From the NCBI GenBank assembly GCA_028023455.1, contig JAQFVV010000021.1, forward strand, positions 3,620,853-3,684,852: DNA of 64,000 nt. Direction: 5' to 3'. This DNA comes from Epiperipatus broadwayi (Eukaryota > Onychophora > Udeonychophora > Euonychophora > Peripatidae). The notes beneath the pieces were generated by a model. That model worked only from the letters and a program-made list of their open reading frames with translations. It searched no databases and was not told where the DNA came from. Position 1 is the first letter of the stretch; each line of letters starts with the position of its first letter. Below, in pieces: positions 12,010-23,899 of the stretch. Position numbers and translations under genes: made by a program.

Positions 12010-12470
12010 GGTTCTGTCTCCAACCCTATAGTTCCATCTTTGAATGAATATAACAGTTACATAGTAACAATTTAGCTTTTCACCACAAAAAATTTTAAGG
12101 TGCTAGTATGTCAGAATTATGAGTAGCTACGTATTCTCATAGACTGCCTTCACTGTTCTCCCTGCCATCATGAAATATTGTACACCACTTGAAAACATTC
12201 TTATGACTTATAGCTTCTTTCCATTCATCAATCATGTTAAACATTTCAATGTAGTTTTGTCTAATTTAAAATAAAATTTAATGTTTAAACATTGTTCCAC
12301 TATGGGTTAAAGTATGAAATATACTCCCACATTTCCTGTCATAACTCATGATCCAAACATGCTCCTTATATCACTATAGATTGCAGTTTTTCAGAGAGAG
12401 TGTTGTAATGATCTTGGATAGAAATATCCACCAATCACCTTTTCACTGAAATACCATGTGTAATGCAGTA
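12010..12470. repeat. Interspersed repeat, same family as 18235-18790
   Basis: Shares ATTTTAAGGYRCTAGT and AACTCATRATCCARA, and a block around CACCTTTTCA, in the same order with 18235-18790. In both, the terminal block occurs near the other end in reverse orientation, so the family looks like a foldback. Copies are old and diverged. No coding potential. Confidence 0.5.
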
Positions 12471-12479
12471 TAATACTGT

Positions 12480-12849
12480 ACTATTGCAAATATTTATAAA
12501 TTTTTAAATTCATTAAACAAAAAATGATTTTAATACTGTCCCTTTAAAATCACATTAACGAATTTATAAACAATAATAAATAAACTTTCTTTCTAATCAG
12601 TAAAAGACATTTTATTTTATTTTTGAAAAGCATATTTTTTTTAAAAAAATGTCCTAGTCTCATTTTTGTTTAATAAAATGTAAATTTGTTCTTTCTTTTT
12701 TTTTTTTAACTAAAAGCTAAAAACAGGATGTAAATGGTTTATAAATTTTTATCTTACATTATTTAAAAGTTTTTTTATTTTTCAATAGAGATTTTACTAT
12801 CTGTACTTTATAAAATGTTTTTAAAAATGTACATATATATATACTGCAT
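12480..12849. other. No gene recognised
   Basis: AT-rich and homopolymer-rich, with no supported feature. Confidence 0.4.
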
Positions 12850-13440
12850 ATGTTGAATTAAATATTTTCATGGATTGTTATTATAATAAAGAATAGAAAT
12901 AAGGAGATTACATCTACATAAACAGAGATAACTTTTGCCTTTTGATATTGCCTGGAAATCAATTATTAATTGAATATCTTGAAGCTAAACAAGTATTACT
13001 CCAATTAACCTATGTAATAGCATTTTAGTTCTGGGTTTTTACTTCAAATCCAAGTTGTTAAATTGATTTAAACCCAGAAAACTATTTTTATAGGTGCAAA
13101 AATTTGAAAAAATAACATCTTTATTAACATTCTGTCTATAACATTTTAAGCTTTTCCAGAGAATTGTATATGTTGAAATAAATATTTTCATGGATTGTTA
13201 TTATAATAAAGAATAGAAATAAGGAGATTATATCCACATAAACAAAAATAACTTTTGCTTTTTGATGTTGCCAGGAAACAGATAATTAACTGAATATTCT
13301 GAGGCTAAATAAGTTTTTCTCCATTAACCTATACAATAGCACTTTTGTTCTGATTTTTTTAGTAAAATAAAAAGGATTCCTTTAACTTCAAACCTAAGTT
13401 GTTAAATGAATTTAAACCTAGAAAGCTATTTTTTAAAGGT
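12850..13440. repeat. Tandem duplication, period about 320 bp
   Basis: The block from 12850 (TATGTTGAATTAAATATTTT, then CATGGATTGTTATTATAATAA) recurs from about 13170 with a few per cent difference, continuing through the TTTTGATRTTGCC and TTTAAACCYAGAAA blocks. The second unit has a small insertion near 13360. It is non-coding. I see no hammerhead core in it. Confidence 0.75.
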
Positions 13441-13444
13441 GTGA

Positions 13445-15525
13445 AAATGTGTGGATTTATAAAAAGATGCATGTTTTGCCTTCAATGTAAATTCAGTTAT
13501 TGAAGTATTTTCTTGATCCAATTAAGTGTGATAAATGAGGAATTGCCCCAATACTAATGAAATCTATTTTTAATACTTACTAGAACACCAACATATTTTA
13601 ACAATGAGCATATTTTTGACATATTAAAGACAGAATTAATAGCATTATGTAATTGCAAAAAGGCTTAAACATTGAAATAAAGCTTAGCAAATAAGCCATT
13701 TCATCATGAAAAAAATTGGAAGTTTTTTTCATAAATGTTTGAATGAAATTAAATAAGATTTAAAAAAATTTTATTATTTCACTATTAAAAAATAAAAACA
13801 TATATATTGAACTTAAGTAAATATTTGAACTTCCTTCATTCTATCGTCACAAAAATGTACCTTTTAATATTAAAATGAACATGTCAAACACAAAGTTTTG
13901 CCTTTGGATAAAACACATATTCATTGATGCTTTGGCTTACTATTTCACAATATTATTCTAGCTGTCAGCATATATATTTTTGTGATATTTACACTGTACT
14001 TGTATAAATATGCATAGAGGTAAAAATGTAAAACTGCCTCACTATAGAGCACAACCTTCTCCCAATAAGACAATATTCATAGATTAGTCAAATGTCAGAT
14101 GATGAGAGTTTACCAATAAAAAAAATACCATCTGACCTGAGTTCAAACCTTAAGGTTCTTTTGAATTTCGACATACTGTCGGAACAACAGAAAAAAATTA
14201 AAAGCAGCTGCTAATTAAAACTCTACTGATGAAGATCATTAACCAGAACCTAATCAGTGGATGTGGATTGTAGCATTAGCACCTAGGACTTTACTGAAGC
14301 TTGCAATACATAGTTCTAGAATGAGTAAATAAAACGAATTATTATCAGTGAAAGCCCACATGTAAAGGATTATGTTCTTATTTCTTGCTTTATCCCATAT
14401 CTAAAAATATATTTATACAGGAATTTCTTATTTTAAGAATTGTAACGATATGTGCGATATATATATAATTCTAACTCTTATCGTTACTAGACTATTTTGC
14501 ATTCTTTATTTATTATATTTTACTTTGGTTTGTTATCACGAGTTATTTGAATATACATTATATAATATAAGAGCATTCAAACACAAATTCTGAATTATGA
14601 ACTATAGCAATATACAAATGTAACAAGGATAGGTTTTAAGGGAATTCTTTAATCAGCTGTGATAAGCATCAATGTTATCTATTGTTGATATATGATCCTC
14701 TCTATGGTTAATAGCCATATATATAATTTTATTCTGGATAGATAAAAATTAAAAATCAATTTCTGTTTTTTTTTTAACAAACCTTAGCATCCTTTATGCA
14801 TTTGTATGTAAAGTACATGTTATTTACTTTATGAAATTCATTGCAATTAATCAGAATTTGACTATTGTACAATATTTTACACCTTAGATAGCACTCAAAC
14901 ACTCTTATTCTCTTAAATATAAAATAGCTTTTAAATAGCCCACAGCAGAGAAAAAGTCTCTTAAGAAACCCTCCAAAAAAAAAAAAAAGAACTTCGGAAG
15001 AACAAAAAAGATATTTATTTGCTCTTGGCAACCAACTATTAAGTGTTGTTTTTTCCCTTTCTTGTTAGATTCTTTAGCTAAGAGTAACTAAGCATCCTTT
15101 TTATTAAAGAGCAATAATTAGATAGTAGCAGGATTGGTTATGACTAATTTTCAAATATGATCATCAAGTCAAGAATTACTATACTAACACTTTTATGGGT
15201 AACAAGTTGCCACTTTATTATTCTTATAATTGAGTATATTTTAATACAATACTTTTTATTAAGAATCCATTTTTACATTTACTTGACTTTTCCTTATTAT
15301 TAATATTAAAAACATTATTTTTTAAAAAAATAAAGAATCACAAAGCTCTTCACATACTTACAAAAAGACAGCCAATCAAATTTTAGATTGCATAGTCATC
15401 AAAAAAAAACATCTATTATATTGTAAATTATATACCAGTACAAAATTTTTGAGCCCTCATTTCTCACTACAAATGAAAAAAAAAAAGACATATGGCTTAT
15501 TGCTCAAGAGTTCATAAGAAGTTCA
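13445..15525. other. No gene recognised
   Basis: AT-rich. At 14090-14340 a GC-richer segment with CTGATGAAGATC may be an old repeat. At 15488-15530 there is a SINE tail fragment (TTGCTCAAGAGTTCATAAGA). Nothing coding. Confidence 0.4.
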
Positions 15526-15811
15526 AGTGAGTTTTGCCTGTTTTAACAACAGTTATACACAGCATAAGAGGAGGTGGTCATGGTGAGTTTTTTTTTTAAA
15601 AAAAAAAAAACATGCTATAAGTACTAAAAATCAAAAAAGCTAATAACATTAATATGTCTATAAACATCACATGACCACCCTCTTATGCTTGAGTATAACT
15701 GTTATTAAAACAGGAAAAACTCACTATATATATTACCACACACAGCAAACTAGAGTAATCAATGGATGCCAGAAGGCTTGTGCATAAAATCCCCATCTAG
15801 TGCCTACTCAT

Positions 15812-15866
15812 CCAATATCCCCAGACTAGTTTCTGGCTTATGGCCTTTGTCAGTGAGGAGCCTTGG
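15812..15866 (-). ncRNA. F1 hammerhead-like core, left arm
   Basis: On the minus strand: helix I strand with CTCCTCA, then CTGACAA (essential G8 replaced by A), helix II GGC pairing GCC around CATAA, GAAAC, loop TA, GTC, then TGGGGAT matching CTCCTCA, and TTGG matching CCAA distally. The fold is well conserved but the G8 change argues against activity. Confidence 0.6.
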
Positions 15867-15911
15867 ATCTGAGAGTAGTGATCCTAAGATCTAGATGCAG
15901 TGCTCTAAGAT

Positions 15912-15966
15912 CCAAGGTTCCTCACTGACAAAGGCCATAAGCCAGAAACTAGTCTGGGGATATTGG
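15912..15966 (+). ncRNA. F1 hammerhead-like core, right arm
   Basis: Mirror copy of 15812-15866: CCAA distal and TTCCTCA proximal helix I, CTGACAA core with the same G8 to A change, helix II GGC/GCC, GAAAC, TA, GTC, TGGGGAT and TTGG. Confidence 0.6.
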
Positions 15967-16084
15967 ATGAGTAGGCACTCGATGGGGATTTTATGCACAA
16001 GCCTTCTGGCATCCATTGATTACTCTAGCTTGCTGTGTGTGGCAATATATATAGTGAGTTTTGCCTGTTTTTATTAATATGCCT

Positions 16085-16299
16085 ACTGGAAAATAAAGAA
16101 TGTAATTTTACATTTCATGAGAAACTTTGAAGAATAATTTACATGTTTAGTTATTTTTGTTTTACAAAAAGCTGTTTGGCAGATTGGACTTGCAAATAAC
16201 CCAAGACAGAGTTTCATCACCTAAGGTTCACCCCGAATTAAGAATTGCTTTATTATATGTTCAAGCAAGAATTTGTAATTAAAGAATTATGATATAAAA
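16085..16299. other. No gene recognised
   Basis: AT-rich spacer with no supported feature. Confidence 0.4.
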
Positions 16300-16560
16300 A
16301 ATGAAAACTGGCTGGATTTCATCTTTAAACGCAACTGGAGTTTCATCAACAGACTAAGGATCAATCAACGATCAGTGGGTTTGTATGCTTTACCATTGGA
16401 ATTCAACAGCCACTAATATACTTAGATGTAGAGAAAGATGAACCATTAATCATATAGTTAATAACTGTCAAACCTACATCTGCCATGGAAGAATTGAAGA
16501 ACTTAATAAAGCCACAATTGAATCTATCTCCTTATCTACTGATTGAAACTTCTACACATC
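16300..16560. repeat. Interspersed repeat, also at 56985-57380
   Basis: Shares GAGTTTCATCAACAGA, a GATCAATCAACGATC-like block and GAAGRACTTAATAAAGCCAC with 56985-57380, in the same order. Old and diverged. Function unknown. Confidence 0.5.
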
Positions 16561-16802
16561 CCTGTATAACATTTTATTAATAGTTAATCTATCTAAAAAA
16601 AAAACAATCTACATGCTAAATAAATAAATTCATTAATTAAGATAATACTCTAATTAATTCAAAACTTTAGCAACATTATCCATCAAAAGTCATTATTACA
16701 TATAAATTCAGATAGATTATACGTCATTTTTCAAAATTATTATGATATAATAAAATATTTCTAAACTTGTACTGTATACATATGTATTGCGGAGAAAAAA
16801 TA

Positions 16803-16925
16803 ATCAAATGATTTATTGCTTGGGAGTTCAGAAAAAGTTTGGGCACTGAAGGCAGAGTTGGAGTTGCAATCGATAGACCTCAAGAACCAGGGCTGGCTAC
16901 TCTACCGCTGCATCAAATTATGCAG
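16803..16925 (-). repeat. tRNA-derived SINE
   Basis: On the minus strand it begins near TGATGCAGCGGTAGAGTAGC (box A-like) and has a box B-like GGTCTATCGATTGCAACTCC region, then the tail CTGAACTCCCAAGCAATAAA. It is the same family as 58085-58200 and 56440-56590, with a head resembling tRNA-Gly in its GCAGYGGTAGA block. Confidence 0.65.
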
Positions 16926-17014
16926 AACCATACCAGAAATATGTACCATGTCTAAATATATACGTATGTTTGATTATACAAGTATAATTTAATACCTGGA
17001 CTATATAATTATAT

Positions 17015-17305
17015 AGGGGATTTAAACACAGACTTTCAAGCTCTCTTAAACAATCTGCTCTATCTCATACAACTGAGACACATAATCACACTCATGAAGA
17101 TTTGCTATCTTAATATAAACTAAGCACTGATTATATATGTGTGGGAGATGGTGAACTGGACCAACTGATGAGTGCTGGTTCAGCACGAAATATGTATATT
17201 GGAGATGATGTTTACATAAGTGTGTGATCATGTGCATGTCATATGAGATAGAGCAGATAGCTGTAGGGAGCTTGAAAGTCTGTGTTCAAATCCCTTATAT
17301 ATATA
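17015..17305. repeat. Foldback SINE-like element with hammerhead, family F2
   Basis: The ends (about 17024-17112 and 17215-17298) are reverse complements: ACACAGACTTTCAAGCTC with GAGCTTGAAAGTCTGTG, and CTGCTCTATCTCATA with TATGAGATAGAGCAG. Read outward, each end looks like a tRNA head (box A-like TATGAGATAGAGCAG, box B-like TGTTCAAATCCC). One strand of the middle carries an intact hammerhead core. Relatives: 37645-38695 and the insertion at 52409-52614. Confidence 0.75.
17151..17215 (+). ncRNA. Hammerhead ribozyme, intact core
   Basis: Helix I distal GTGAAC (17151-17156) pairs with GTTTAC (17210-17215). Proximal CCAA (17161-17164) pairs with TTGG (17199-17202). The core is CTGATGA (17165-17171), helix II GTGCT pairs with AGCAC around GGTTC (17172-17186), then GAAA (17187-17190). 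Helix III is short (ATA pairing TAT with loop TG) and the cleavage triplet would be ATA. All invariant core bases are present, with the usual G-C pair at the base of helix II. This is a type I hammerhead with a tiny helix III, as reported for PLE-related and SINE-borne hammerheads. Confidence 0.75.
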
Positions 17306-18234
17306 TCGCATAAATACTTATTACAAATTGGAATAAGTTGAAACTTTTAATATATGAGACAAAGCAATGAAGCTTCTACGCTATTTAGTGTGAAAGAATA
17401 TCGTTTTTGTACATGATACTGTGACTAAGAGTGGTTTCTTGAAAACAGAATTGGGAACCTTCATTACAATTAATTTCCAATGTTCAGCCATGATACGAAA
17501 TCTCTTATTTCATAACGAGTTTTCCAGAAAAATACTTTTATGGTCTGATATGTATAGGAAGATGTCTCTAAACAATAGATATACGTATTTCAAAACATAT
17601 ATATGCACTTAAAAAGGGAGTAGGAAAATCAGTATACTTACAAAACAGAGCTAACGAAGTTGTCAGCATCACTTCAGGAATTTCATTCCAACCTTGTCTT
17701 ATTAGAGCTACAACTGATTATTAAAGAAAATTAATCAATAACAGAAACAAAAATCACATACAGTAATTTACTTCAATAATCAATAAAAGCTGCACATTAT
17801 ATTTACATTCAAAATATACTATATTGTAAACTTCCATTATATATATATATAAATATGGAAATAAATTTATTAAGAAATAAAGTTGTATTTTTAAACAATA
17901 CAATATGAGATATATGAGAATGATTTTATTAAAGCTCTGACCAGAAATTTTGATAATGATGTCGTGGATAATGATGTAAAATTTTGTCTAGTAAATATGG
18001 ATAATTCTAATTATACAATTACTAACTGGTTTGCTTAAACGTTTCGAACATCAGCTAAATAAAGAATATAAAGTTTCCATACGTTCATTTTATTAACCGG
18101 TAGCTGAGTGTGCTTTCAGCCGGTGATAAAATATTTAAACGAACCTATTACAACTAGGATAAAGAAAAGAAAAATAATTTGAGTATTACATTATTAATTG
18201 TTCTACATTTAACAATTGAATTTCTGAGCATTAC
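17306..18234. other. No gene recognised
   Basis: AT-rich with a few short chance ORFs. No domain, splice or RNA signal that I can support. Confidence 0.4.
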
Positions 18235-18790
18235 TACTATTCATACACAATGTGTTCCAGTAAAAAATGGGATGCTTAGCCAGTTCTCTCTTCAAGTTTC
18301 CTGCAACATCATCTGTGAATCAAAGCATGTATTATGTAGCAACCAAATTTATCTATACCCCACTAACATTTTAAGGCACTAGTGTATCTAGATCATAAGT
18401 TAAGACATGAAATATACCTGTGTTTTGTACTTTAAACCATGATGGAATAATGTATTAAAATTGGGTAAATTGCTACTGAAACATCTGAAACAATTCAAAC
18501 TGTGTACGACTGTGATGTCGCAAATTGCAAAAATATTTGTAAATGGTTTGCAAGATTCTATGAACGCAGGGAGAACATTAGTAATGATCTACAAAGGGAT
18601 GGAACACTGTCACATTTCACAATATAACTCATAATCCAGATACACTACTGCCATCAAATTTTTGTGCTGAGTAGCCAAACTATTTTTACAAAACACTTTC
18701 TTTCATTCGAGAATGGTGCTACAAGCCACTTGGAGAGAGAACTGGTCACCTTTTCAATAAAACACAATATGCAGAAGGCAATGTTATTTA
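18235..18790. repeat. Foldback-like interspersed repeat
   Basis: See 12010-12470 for the shared blocks. Near the left end CAATGTGTTCCAGTAAAAAA and CCAGTTCTCTCTTCAAG recur at the right end in reverse (CTTGGAGAGAGAACTGG, TTCAATAAAACACAATATG), showing inverted ends. No coding capacity. Confidence 0.55.
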
Positions 18791-20120
18791 TAATAAAATG
18801 AGGAATACTAATATATTTCTCTAAACATGAAACAATACTTAATGAAGATTATAAAGCAATGTTATTAGCAAACTGTTTTGAAATAACGATGATTCTAAAA
18901 AATTTAGGCAAATCTTATAGAAAATGTATTACGTGTGCCATAAATCTAGCTCTCTAAATACAGATGAATGATGCCCTGAATAATTTAGTGATAGAATGGT
19001 GGAGTCCAGGCTAAAGATTTCACAATCGATTCTGAACTGAGTGACACAAAGAAATTGTTCTTAAAGTAATTAAATACCCAGTCCGTTACTAGATTGTTCA
19101 CGCATCATATGACTTCCTAACTCTTACCATACAATCATTATATTAATCATAAGCAATTAGCTATACATGGTAGAATGCTCTTCTATAAAATAGTCTTTTT
19201 GTAATTTGGAGACTAATTCAATAAAGGCAACCTTCACATTACAATCTCTCATAATAGTATGAGTAAATGAAATTTGTTCATATTCTATGCAATAGACATT
19301 TGTATTCACTAAAACTGATGATTAATACCATGAAGTTTTGGATCAGGTACTACATAAGTAAAAAGCAAAATAATCTTCAAATAGTCCATTAAGTCCAAAA
19401 GTTCCTCCAACATCTCTGTAAAAGAGAATGCTTGGGGGAGGAGGGGAGAAATGAGATACCGATTTACTGACCAATATTAAATAGCTAACTGGAGTGTTAT
19501 GAAACAGCTACCTGAAAAAAAGTATTTTTGATCAGAGGAAAACTGGAATAAAGGTTCAAACTTTACTCAGCTGAGATTCTAATCCAGGTCCTGGTAGGTG
19601 GATATACTAATCCTTATTTCGTGAGGGCTTTCATATAAATATATACAAAATATCCTAAAGATGAGCAATTTATAAAGTATACACTTTATATGGACATATA
19701 TATATAAATACAAATCAAACAAAAATTATTATCTACTAGAGAACATGGTTCAACCTGATACAATTAATTTTAATCAGTGATTGCTCAGGAATAGTTTTTG
19801 AACATTTTTCTCCGGTTTTTAAAAGAAGTTTCCCATTTATTTCAATATTTACATATATGTTTCTAAATATATACAAGAATAAATTATATGTAATACTGTG
19901 ATGGTAGACCATTGCAGATCTGTTTTGGGCATGAAAAGTATTTGCAGTATTGCACACAATTTGTCCTTACTAATATCTTGATCTTCTCTCATGAACTATT
20001 GGAGATGTGTTTGCTTTATACAGCATATTTAAAAGGTGTTTTATATTTTTATCGTTACCATTTTTATATATGTTCATGGATTACTTGGATAATCCTCACA
20101 GTAATATGCAAACAATTTGC
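18791..20120. other. No gene recognised
   Basis: AT-rich. A SINE-like fragment may lie at 18960-19050 (AATTTAGTGATAGAATGGTG, then a decayed box B). Otherwise nothing that I can support. Confidence 0.35.
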
Positions 20121-20131
20121 CCTTATCATCA

Positions 20132-20706
20132 TCAACCATTATCAATCCACTGCAGGATGAAGGTCTCTCCAAGTTTAATCCATCTTCTCTGATCTTTAGC
20201 TTCTCTTCTCCGCAACACCCCTGCACATTTTCTTATTTCATCCATCCATCTCACATGTGGTCTCTTTCTGGGTCTTTTACAATCTCTTGGAATCCAGTTT
20301 AAAATTTCAATTGTCCATCTATTATCATCTCTTCTAGCAATATGTCCAGCCCAACTCCATTTCAATCTTTTAATTTTTTCAATAAGGTCAGTAACATCTC
20401 TCCCTCCCTCCCTCCCCCTCCCTCCCTCCCTCCCTCCCTCTCTCTCTCTCTCTCTCCCTCTCTCTCTCTTTGATCTCTTCTTGTTACTCCCAACATACAT
20501 TTCTCCATACTCCTTTGAGTGGTCTGAAGTCTCTGTATTGCTCTTCTATTAAGTGTCCAAGTCTCAGATCCATAAGTAAGAACTGGTAAAACACATTTGT
20601 TAAAAACCATCCTTTTCAAACACATAGGCATATTTCCTTTTAGTATCAAGTTATTTCTACCAAAAGCACTCCAACCAAGTTTAATTCTATGAGTAATTTC
20701 CTCCAT
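20132..20706 (-). pseudogene. LINE C-terminal region (copy 1), two shifted frames
   Basis: Continues the pol frame after the nonsense codon: HRIKLGWSAFGRN, VLPVLTYGSETWTLNRRAIQ, then the CT-rich tract, then LIEKIKRLKWSWAGHIARRD and ILNWIPRDCKRPRKRP ending in a RWMDEI block. The tract replaces the residues KHNVWVREQTS of copy 3 and shifts the frame, so the region is read in two overlapping frames. This GSETWTL..WAGHIAR tail is typical of endonuclease-reverse transcriptase LINE proteins in invertebrates. Confidence 0.8.
20399..20470. repeat. CCCT/CT microsatellite inside LINE ORF
   Basis: About 72 bp of CCCTCC and CTCT units on the plus strand (GGGAGG/GAGA on the coding strand). It sits between the LGVTRRDQ and VTDLIEK motifs of the LINE protein, where copy 3 has ordinary sequence. 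Confidence 0.9.
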
Positions 20707-20739
20707 TATGTTTCCATCTGTATTAATAATCTGACCAAG

Positions 20740-22371
20740 TTATTTGTAACTGTTAACTTCTTCTAATTCTTCATAATCAATCTTTATTTTCATATTTTGA
20801 GCAAATCGATTAAACATTACTTTAATCTTTTTAACATTTATCTTTAGTCCTACTTTTCTACTTTCATCTGCCAACTCCTGCAACATTTCCTGCAGCTCTG
20901 AAGAATTATTTGCAAAAACAACTACATCATCTGCAAAATCTAAATGACTTAAATACTCTCCATTTACTTTCACTCCTTTAGTTTCCCATTTTAATCCACA
21001 AAATACTTCTTGCAGCACTGCTGTAAAGAGTTTTGGAGATATGAAATCACCTTGTCTTACACCTTTCTCAATGTTGATTTTTCCAGTATCATTATGTAAT
21101 CTAATTGTTGCTGTTGCATTTTTATAAATATTCTTTAAAATATGACAATATCCTGGATCTATATCTTGATGATCCAATGCTTTAATCACTGAAGAAATGT
21201 GTATAGAATCGAATGCCTTTTCATAATCTAAAAATCCAAAACATAATGACAACTCATATTCGTTTATCCTTTCTATGACTTCTCTCAATACCTGGATATG
21301 ATCTATTGTACTAAAACCACTTTTAAATCCAGCTTGTTCTCTTGGTTGGTGGAAATCCAAAGTTCTCTGTAGACGAGTTGTAATTATCTTGGTAAAAATT
21401 TTATATAAAACTGATAAAAGGCTCATAGGTCTGTAATTTCTAATCTCTTCTTTATCACCTTTTTTAAATATTAATATTATTACTGCATTCTTCCAATCTT
21501 CCGGTACATCTTTATCATTTAGACATTTGGTATATAACTTTGCTAAAATTGTTTCTATTTCTTCACCTGCTTCTTTTAATATATCAATTATAATTCCATC
21601 ATTTCCTGGAGCCTTTCCTTTCTTCATACACTTAATTGCATGTCTCACTTCTTCATTTAAAATTCTGGGCAATTCGGAAGATGTAATAGATATAGGAGGT
21701 ACTTGTTCTTTATTACTATATAATTCTTGATAAAAATCTTCTACCAATTTCATGATGTCATCTCTCTTTTTAGTAATAATTCCATCTTTTTTTCTTATTG
21801 CTGATATAAATTTCCTACCAATACCAAAATGTTGTTTAACATTTTTGAGACTTTTATTTTTTTCTACAGCTTTCCTTGCTATTTCACAGTTATACTTTCT
21901 TATATCATTTTCAACTCTTTTCCGTACCATTTTACAAAATTCGAGATATTCAATTCTCTTTAATACATCATTTTTGTATATCTTCATATTCCTTCTTTTC
22001 TTCATAAATTCTCTAGTCTCAGTAGAAATTTTATTAGTCAATTGCTGCTTTTTTCTACCAGCTATGTTTGTTGCAGTTTTTAAAAGTGTATCAGTTATTT
22101 TCATATTAATTTCATTCAAATCTGAATCATGTTCAAAATATCCTAACACTTGAAACCTATTTGTAAGTTCTAATTTAAATTCATTAGAATGTTTCTGAAG
22201 ATTAGGAATATCAACTGTAAATATTGTTTTTCTTAATAATTTTTGTCTCTCTAGTTTTACATTAACACGTAACTTACACCTTACTAATCGATGATCACTT
22301 CCTGTGTTAAATTTATTAAGAACATTACATTCTTGAAATATGTATTTTCTGTTAGTCAAAATATAATCCAA
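20740..22371 (-). pseudogene. LINE reverse transcriptase (copy 1)
   Basis: A 543-codon frame that starts inside the endonuclease (GSDHRLV near residue 25 is the last catalytic motif of the nuclease). It runs through a basic linker and the reverse transcriptase: KGKAPGNDGI, NYRPMSLLSVLYKI, REQAGFKSGFSTIDHI, FLDYEKAFDSI (first catalytic Asp), GVRQGDFISPKLF, and FADDVVVFAN (the catalytic Asp pair). It ends at a TAA in NSYK, where the copy at 42067-42303 has a Tyr codon in the same position, so a TAC to TAA change truncates it. Translation would also need to bypass the frameshift upstream. Likely a dead copy but with most RT motifs intact. Confidence 0.9.
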
Positions 22372-23126
22372 TTCTGCTGTACCTTCATTTGGATGCTTCC
22401 ATTTCCTTTTAACATTTTTCTCAAAAAAATGAATTCATAATATAAAGTTTTTTCTTTTTCTGCAAACTCCACAAGTCTATGTCCTCTCTCATTTCTATTA
22501 CCATAACCAAAATTACCTACAGCAATTTCATATTTCATTTGTCTACCAATTCTAGCATTAAAGTCTCCCATAACAATTTTAAAATGTTGTTTACTCTGAT
22601 CAAAAGCCTTTTGTACATCCATATAAAAATCTTCTACTACTTCATCATTATGAGAAATTGTTGGGGCATAAACCTGAATTAACTGCATTTGGTATCTGCT
22701 ATTAAGTTGTATAACTAATCTTGCCACTCTGTCCGATTCACCATCAATCTCCACAATATTGTTCTTGCACTTTTTATTTATAATGAATCCTACTCCACTT
22801 GTATTTCCAATATGTGTGCCTTTATAATAGAGTATATATCCACTTTTTAAATCAATTGTTTCTTCTCCTTTTCTTCTAACTTCACAAAGTCCAATAATGT
22901 CCCATTTAATATAAGACAGTTCTTCTTCTAATTCTTGCAATCTTCCTTCACTTGAAAGTGATCTGCAGTTGTAAGTACCTAAATAAAAAGTCGTCATCAA
23001 ATGGCAGCCTGGGTCCGCAATCAGGGGATTCTTAGCACCCTCCGCTTTCGGCCACCAACCGCTGCCTTGGTTGGTGACTTTACAGCCTCCTGGGAATAAG
23101 GGCCATGTTTTATTTTTGTCTGTCAT
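22356..23126 (-). pseudogene. LINE AP endonuclease domain (copy 1)
   Basis: A 256-codon frame, ATG at 23126. It holds an exonuclease-endonuclease-phosphatase fold: GTYNCRSL near residue 50, DIIGLCEVRR near 76 with the catalytic Glu, QVYAPT near 151, and GDFNARIG near 187 with catalytic Asp and Asn. In LINEs this nuclease nicks the genomic target and primes reverse transcription. After FAEKEK the frame shifts relative to the copy at 40046-40495, so the last 30 or so residues are out of frame. The rest of the domain, including the GSDHRLV motif, continues in the next frame at 22371. Confidence 0.85.
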
Positions 23127-23452
23127 AATTGTATATATGTATTGGAAAAATATTTATCATTTACACAAACATTCATTCTGCCTTATCAGGCACTGAGAAG
23201 AAAGACGTGTTTCTTGATCTTAAACTCAGAGGTAAAAAGCCAATAAACTCACCACGCTGGCTAATTCATGTTGGTGAGCAGCCCATCCATGTTCGTATAC
23301 TATATGAATAATCACATAGTAATAACAGCTGCAACGACAAGAACATATGGAGTGGACATTAGGAATTTGCCCTGCTCGGTTCCTTTAAGGTCTCCAAGAG
23401 GAATCAAAGGGTCTCCTTTCAGTTAATAGCAAACCCCTTTCTGCAGCCTTGC

Positions 23453-23899
23453 CCTTATAAATATAGTTTTATGCATAAAGCATCTTATATAAAATATGGT
23501 TTCTTTATTCATAAACATGATATAAAATGCTAGCTATATTATATGCATATATATATATATATAGTTCTCTATTTGAAGACCAGATTACCTAGGCAATGCA
23601 GCACTAGACCAAATAATAACCCTTGATCACTATCGGTGCTATTCCTTACAAACTTCCTAACAACTTATTCTAGCATTTCAATGTTAAGAGGTATGTCATA
23701 AACTTTAATGTGTCCTAGAGCATTAACAACTTATATGACAACCATGAATAAAAAAAAAATATACACTTCTTGCATTATAGTAATATTTATGGATAAATTG
23801 AATGCAATATTGAAAGGAAGCATTATTGTTTGGTAATTGGTAAATTAACCCAAACAGGTTTTTAATGTCGGTAAATAAACCTGATTTTTTGAGATCCTA
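23453..23899. other. Spacer between two head-to-head LINE copies
   Basis: AT-rich, with an ATATAT run near 23550. No gene. Confidence 0.5.

Larger units (their letters stand above)
15526..16080. repeat. Foldback hammerhead repeat, family F1
   Basis: The inner palindrome has two arms of about 125 bp (about 15748-15873 and 15907-16034) that are nearly perfect reverse complements around a 35-bp loop. Outside it, 15534-15582 is complementary to about 15666-15715 (the CATCACATGACCACC and CTGTTATTAAAACAGG blocks). F1 copies also lie at 25555-25985, 28685-28910, 42900-43210, 44185-44440 and 47330-47830. Each arm contains one hammerhead-like core, so the two cores are antisense to each other. Confidence 0.8.
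20125..23452 (-). mobile_element. RTE-like LINE, near full length, broken (copy 1)
   Basis: The most complete copy of the window's main non-LTR retrotransposon. From the 5' end at about 23452 it has a UTR shared with 39361-39640, an apurinic endonuclease, a reverse transcriptase and a C-terminal domain, ending at about 20127 in GATGATGAT triplets. The ORF is broken by a frameshift in the endonuclease, a nonsense codon after the RT and an expanded CT/CCT tract near the C-terminus. Classification as RTE rests on domain order and the triplet tail. Copy 2 lies head-to-head next to it. Confidence 0.85.

Noticed and set aside
21752-22153. Plus-strand ORF of 133 codons
   Set aside because: It is the reverse-strand shadow of the LINE reverse transcriptase frame at 20740-22371.
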